Assembly (NCBI GenBank): GCA_018715285.1
Contig: DVLW01000262.1
Span: 1 to 16,788, forward strand
Origin: Candidatus Faecivivens stercoripullorum
GTDB taxonomy: Bacteria > Bacillota > Clostridia > Oscillospirales > Ruminococcaceae
Reading direction: 5' to 3'
DNA length: 16,788 bases
Shown here: in pieces, positions 14,520 through 16,788 of the stretch
How positions within the stretch are numbered: the first letter of the stretch is position 1
Layout: each line of letters begins with the position of its first letter
Notes under the pieces: generated by a model
The model's input: the letters and a program-made list of their open reading frames with translations, nothing else
What the model was told of the DNA's origin: nothing
Databases searched by the model: none
Program-made: the position numbers and the translations under genes

Positions 14520-15860
14520 TCAGTCTGCCAGTGAACCCATCGGGTCCCAGGGATTGAGCACAATCGGTTTCTGATCCAGCAGAGATACTTTTTCGCCCAG
14601 TGTATCGCGGCTGACGACTGCCTGATAGACATACTGGTCAAACCAGCTGTCGGAGCATACATAATAACCTTTGTTGCCTTTTTCATCGCCCCAGCTGTTT
14701 TCGATCTTCCAGCGTACCGGAGCGCCGTTTTCATCCAGGGCTACGCCGCTGATGACCATCGCATGGTTCATTGCCGAGAACCAGTAATCCAATCCATCTT
14801 TCTTGCTGATATCGAGGTCCAGACCGGTCAGCAGCTCATAATCAAAGCTGCCGGTATCCCACAGGCCGTCCTCACGGCATCCGCATTTTCCGACGTCACT
14901 GCCGAACCATACCAGCTGACCGGCTTTGAGCTGATGGATAATCAATTCTTTAAATTCGCTCATCGGCAGGTTCAGGTAGCATACGTCCCGTCCGTCGACG
15001 ACATTGCCCAGCATCGAAACGGTGTATGTACGGTAATAGGGTTTGTCGTCGGTCGGTGCGTTGATAATCGAAATGGTATCCGACACCATTTCGCCGATGT
15101 ACCGTTCATAGAAGCTGGAAGGTGTGTAACCGCGTTCGATATGATAAGTGCCGGTGCGGTCGATGTATTCAAAGTCGAAATGTTTGGGCGGTTCGCTGTA
15201 GCAGCTGCAAAGGTAGCCGTATACCTTATCCAGTACCGATACCTTGTATTCATCTACTTTTTTCATACCGCTGCCCTGTGCCATCATTTCCCGGATATGG
15301 ATAGCGGCGTTTTTCAGGCTCTGGTTGAGCATCCGGTTCATCATCTGGGTATTGGAGCTCTGCGCGGTTTCAGGCATAGCGTCCTTGGGGATGATGCCGT
15401 ATTTTTCTACGAGGTTGACGAACATATCCCACTGACCGCCGTCATGGACACCGGTCGTCAGGATATGGTGGACGACCCGGTCATCTGCCGGAAGGGTAGC
15501 GGTCTGGATGATGGATTCAAGGAAATAATTTGCGCGTTCAAACTTATCCCAGAAAGCGGCGTAGCTCTGGGAAAGCTCAAATTTATCGAGGTTTTTCTCT
15601 TTGGCAATCTTCTCCCGCAGGACGTTTAAGGACGCAAACAGCCAGCAGCGACCGCTATGGCGCTGGTTAGTGACAGGGAGTGTCGGGATTTCGATGGAAA
15701 ATTTATGCTGCATAGCAGCCGCGCCGGGTGTGCAGTAAGCGACATCTGCCATATCAGATTTGGAGAGTGCGCAGGTAGCCAGACGGCGGACAGGATTTTC
15801 CTGATAATGTTTGGAAAAGTTTTTCAGCTGTTCCTGAGTGATGGGAGTCGGTTTTGCCAT
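14520..15860 (-). CDS. pepC: Aminopeptidase C / bleomycin hydrolase family cysteine peptidase
   Basis: Cytoplasmic papain-fold peptidase of family C1B that removes N-terminal residues from peptides, usually as a hexameric self-compartmentalised ring. The 446-residue length is typical. Catalytic residues: Gln66 and Cys72 in NQRHSGRCWLFASLN, His366 in MNHAMVISGV, Asn388 in ENSWGDEKGNKGYY. Other family segments are ELSQSYAAFWDKFERANYFLE, TTGVHDGGQWDM and WFGSDVGK. The C-terminus ends NPWDPMGSLAD; in known members the C-terminal arm reaches into the active site and limits the enzyme to aminopeptidase action. ATG 15860 has AGAAAGG 10 nt upstream. It has its own promoter and terminator. Intact, no anomalies. 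Confidence 0.97.
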   Translation of the reverse strand: MAKPTPITQEQLKNFSKHYQENPVRRLATCALSKSDMADVAYCTPGAAAMQHKFSIEIPTLPVTNQRHSGRCWLFASLNVLREKIAKEKNLDKFELSQSYAAFWDKFERANYFLESIIQTATLPADDRVVHHILTTGVHDGGQWDMFVNLVEKYGIIPKDAMPETAQSSNTQMMNRMLNQSLKNAAIHIREMMAQGSGMKKVDEYKVSVLDKVYGYLCSCYSEPPKHFDFEYIDRTGTYHIERGYTPSSFYERYIGEMVSDTISIINAPTDDKPYYRTYTVSMLGNVVDGRDVCYLNLPMSEFKELIIHQLKAGQLVWFGSDVGKCGCREDGLWDTGSFDYELLTGLDLDISKKDGLDYWFSAMNHAMVISGVALDENGAPVRWKIENSWGDEKGNKGYYVCSDSWFDQYVYQAVVSRDTLGEKVSLLDQKPIVLNPWDPMGSLAD

Positions 15861-15893
15861 AATGATACAACCTTTCTCTATAATCTTTCCTAC

Positions 15894-15921
15894 ATTATAT
15901 CATTTTTCCCCAAAAAATCAA
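15894..15921 (-). promoter_or_regulatory. pepC promoter
   Basis: Minus strand: TTGATT (15921-15916), a 16-nt spacer and a perfect TATAAT (15899-15894). The leader to the ATG at 15860 is about 27 nt. The -35 box abuts a hairpin (15923-15937). Confidence 0.7.
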
Positions 15922-15937
15922 GGTGGCGTGTCGCCAC
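15911..15937 (-). terminator. Terminator-like hairpin upstream of pepC
   Basis: GTGGCG (15923-15928), loop TGT, CGCCAC (15932-15937). Read on the minus strand, the stem is followed by CTTGA and then six T. It could stop transcription arriving from the right before the pepC promoter. TCAAG/CTTGA (15918-15922, 15941-15945) can extend the stem across a 3-nt bulge. Confidence 0.4.
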
Positions 15938-16291
15938 GGACTTGATGCCGGGGTTTCAATCTCCCATATAGTGCTCAGCAGTTAAAAGCTTCGATCACCA
16001 TCCGATGAAAACAGATACGGCGCAGAGCCTGCGCTCCCTTATTCGCGACGGTCGCTCCTGCTTCGCAATCCGCTCGGCCGTAAAATAAACCACCTGAGCG
16101 AACGCGGCGGAATGCTTCCGCTGCCATGATGCCGCAGTGATACCACGCTCCAAAAGGTGGCAAACCAACACTTCGACCACGCATTGACGTTAAAAGATTG
16201 CGCGTACACACTACAATCTGTTCACGCGAGCGCAGAGCGAGTGCCAATTTTCCGCACAATGTGGGTACGGTAATGATATGAAAGTTTAGGT

Positions 16292-16438
16292 CAAGCCTTT
16301 TCAAAGGCTTGCGGGGTCCACGGTTCGCAAGCGAACCAGACAGTTTTCCCTTGGAAAACTGTGCGGGCACAGTTTGCAAGCAAACTGTATGGTTCCCTTT
16401 GGGAACCATGAGCCCCTGGTCGCCATCCGCAGATGGCG
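16292..16438. repeat. Cluster of six perfect hairpins
   Basis: Six perfect stems in 147 bp: CAAGCCTTT/AAAGGCTTG (16292-16311), GGTTCGC/GCGAACC (16322-16337), ACAGTTTTCC/GGAAAACTGT (16340-16362), ACAGTTTGC/GCAAACTGT (16369-16388), ATGGTTCCC/GGGAACCAT (16389-16409) and CGCCATC/GATGGCG (16421-16438). Gaps between them are 0-11 nt and loops are 2-4 nt. Stem sequences differ, although the third and fourth share ACAGTTT. The symmetry leaves the strand of action open. Confidence 0.85.
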
Positions 16439-16475
16439 AAATCTCTTATTCCCAAAACTAGCTCAGCAAGGGGTA

Positions 16476-16529
16476 GCAAAATGCCCGCAGGTATTTTGCG
16501 TAGGGGACGCATAGCAAGGGCGTCCCCTA
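16476..16529. repeat. Two further hairpins of the array
   Basis: GCAAAAT/ATTTTGC (16476-16482, 16493-16499) with a 10-nt loop, and TAGGGGACGC/GCGTCCCCTA (16501-16510, 16520-16529) with a 9-nt loop. They are one base apart and lead directly into the tRNA-like hairpin. Confidence 0.8.
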
Positions 16530-16564
16530 TGGATGAAGTGGGTTCGATGCCCACTTCATCCATA
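16528..16564. repeat. 15-bp perfect hairpin resembling a tRNA acceptor/T-arm minihelix
   Basis: The 15-nt arms 16528-16542 and 16550-16564 are exact reverse complements around the loop TTCGATG. Read on the plus strand, the inner part has tRNA layout: 7-bp GGATGAA/TTCATCC (acceptor-like), 5-bp GTGGG/CCCAC (T-stem-like), a 7-nt loop close to TTCRANY, then A. D and anticodon arms are missing between the 5' acceptor-like half and the T-stem, and TAA follows where CCA would be. It is not a functional tRNA gene as it stands. Confidence 0.75.
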
Positions 16565-16640
16565 AAATCGAGCGAGCGTGTCTCTACCGATTACGCACTC
16601 ACTGGAACTACGTGGGCCGGCACGGCCTGCTTACGCAGGA

Positions 16641-16732
16641 GTGAAGAGTTTTGCCAAGGCAAAACGTTAAGTTTGGCTTACGCCAAGTGAAGAGTTCTGC
16701 TGACGCAGAACGTGAAGTTTCATTTTCAAATT
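16641..16732. repeat. Tandem 46-bp repeat (two copies) with hairpins
   Basis: Copies at 16641-16686 and 16687-16732. Each starts GTGAAGAGTT, then a hairpin (GTTTTGCC/GGCAAAAC in copy 1, GTTCTGC/GCAGAAC in copy 2), then GTKAAGTTT. The two stems differ in sequence but keep pairing. A further stem, TTGGC/GCCAA (16673-16686), ends copy 1; CCTGC/GCAGG (16626-16639) precedes copy 1. Beyond copy 2, TTGC/GCAA (16743-16753) and GAAGC/GCTTC (near 16764-16774) continue the pattern, with the reversed spacer ACTTCAC. Confidence 0.7.
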
Positions 16733-16788
16733 CAAAAAACACTTGCGAAGCAAACTTCACTGCGAAGCTGCTTCACGCGCAACGCGCA

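Larger units (their letters stand above)
15918..16788. repeat. Gene-free hairpin-rich intergenic region
   Basis: About 870 bp to the right edge without a credible gene. Short frames exist on both strands (for example 15975-16409 minus and 16433-16690 plus), but they lack ribosome binding sites, have composition unlike the real genes, and are made largely of inverted repeats. The left part (15960-16290) has a few small stems, for example GCGCAG/CTGCGC at 16020-16034, but is otherwise unstructured to the eye. From 16290 to the edge, perfect stems follow each other almost without gaps (see separate entries). It resembles the dispersed hairpin-rich intergenic DNA I recall from Faecalibacterium-like genomes; that comparison is from memory. 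Confidence 0.7.

Noticed and set aside
15975..16409. 144-codon minus-strand frame in the hairpin region
   Set aside because: No ribosome binding site. Its first third is encoded by perfect inverted repeats and its composition (Arg, Cys, Leu mix) differs from the real genes here.
16459..16562. Possible intact tRNA gene (D-arm-like and T-arm-like parts in order)
   Set aside because: No 5' acceptor strand pairs across the whole, there are 60 nt instead of about 22 between D- and T-arm parts, and there is no credible anticodon arm. Kept only as a possible remnant.
16291..16563. 90-codon minus-strand frame beginning MDEVGIEPTSS
   Set aside because: The VGIEPT string is the usual artefact of reading a tRNA-like T-arm backwards; the rest is hairpin sequence.
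16641..16788. CRISPR array
   Set aside because: Only two 46-bp copies, the conserved part is a 9-10 nt spacer and the variable part is a palindrome, and no cas genes are present.

Overview
The window looks like chromosomal DNA of a Gram-positive anaerobe of class Clostridia, probably the Oscillospiraceae/Ruminococcaceae. The family assignment is an inference. Visible support is as follows: strong AGGAGG-type ribosome binding sites, sigma-A-like promoters with near-consensus boxes, lipobox lipoproteins, an LCP-like wall-type protein, an ACT/PFL (UPF0237/UPF0210) gene pair, a bleomycin-hydrolase-type PepC, and a long hairpin-packed intergenic region. No phage, transposase, CRISPR, rRNA or intact tRNA gene is seen.

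Layout, left to right. (1) The start of a minus-strand lipoprotein gene runs off the left edge and is divergent from a three-gene plus-strand operon: a YtcJ-type amidohydrolase and two unrecognised small proteins, closed by a bidirectional terminator. (2) Minus strand: glyA (serine hydroxymethyltransferase) and, upstream of it, an endonuclease/exonuclease/phosphatase-fold enzyme, each with its own promoter. (3) Plus strand: a 415-residue lipoprotein with a PepSY-like part and EF-hand-like loops. Its terminator stands back to back with that of a small secreted cysteine-containing protein on the minus strand. (4) A compact minus-strand operon of four genes: a YkgJ-type Cys-cluster protein, a FliB-family Cys-cluster protein (4-base ATGA overlap), a DUF1349-type protein and a small P-loop kinase. 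(5) Minus strand: an ACT-domain regulator and a PFL/UPF0210 protein, separated by a strong intercistronic hairpin. (6) A convergent pair: a degenerate LCP-like membrane protein (plus) and a polytopic membrane protein (minus). Their 3' ends overlap by 18 bp, and the terminator of the plus gene lies inside the minus gene. (7) Minus strand: pepC with promoter and terminator. (8) About 870 bp to the right edge without a credible gene but packed with perfect inverted repeats. These include a 15-bp stem that reads like the acceptor/T-arm half of a tRNA, and a 46-bp tandem repeat whose two copies carry paired stem changes.

Most genes are housekeeping or accessory metabolism: one-carbon metabolism (glyA), peptide salvage (pepC), hydrolases and regulators. 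The least explained parts are the two-Cys-cluster operon and the hairpin array at the right end. Start codons were moved inward from the longest reading frame for the amidohydrolase, the second gene of its operon, the lipoprotein, the small secreted protein, the YkgJ protein, the PFL protein and the LCP-like protein, on the basis of ribosome binding sites or family N-termini.
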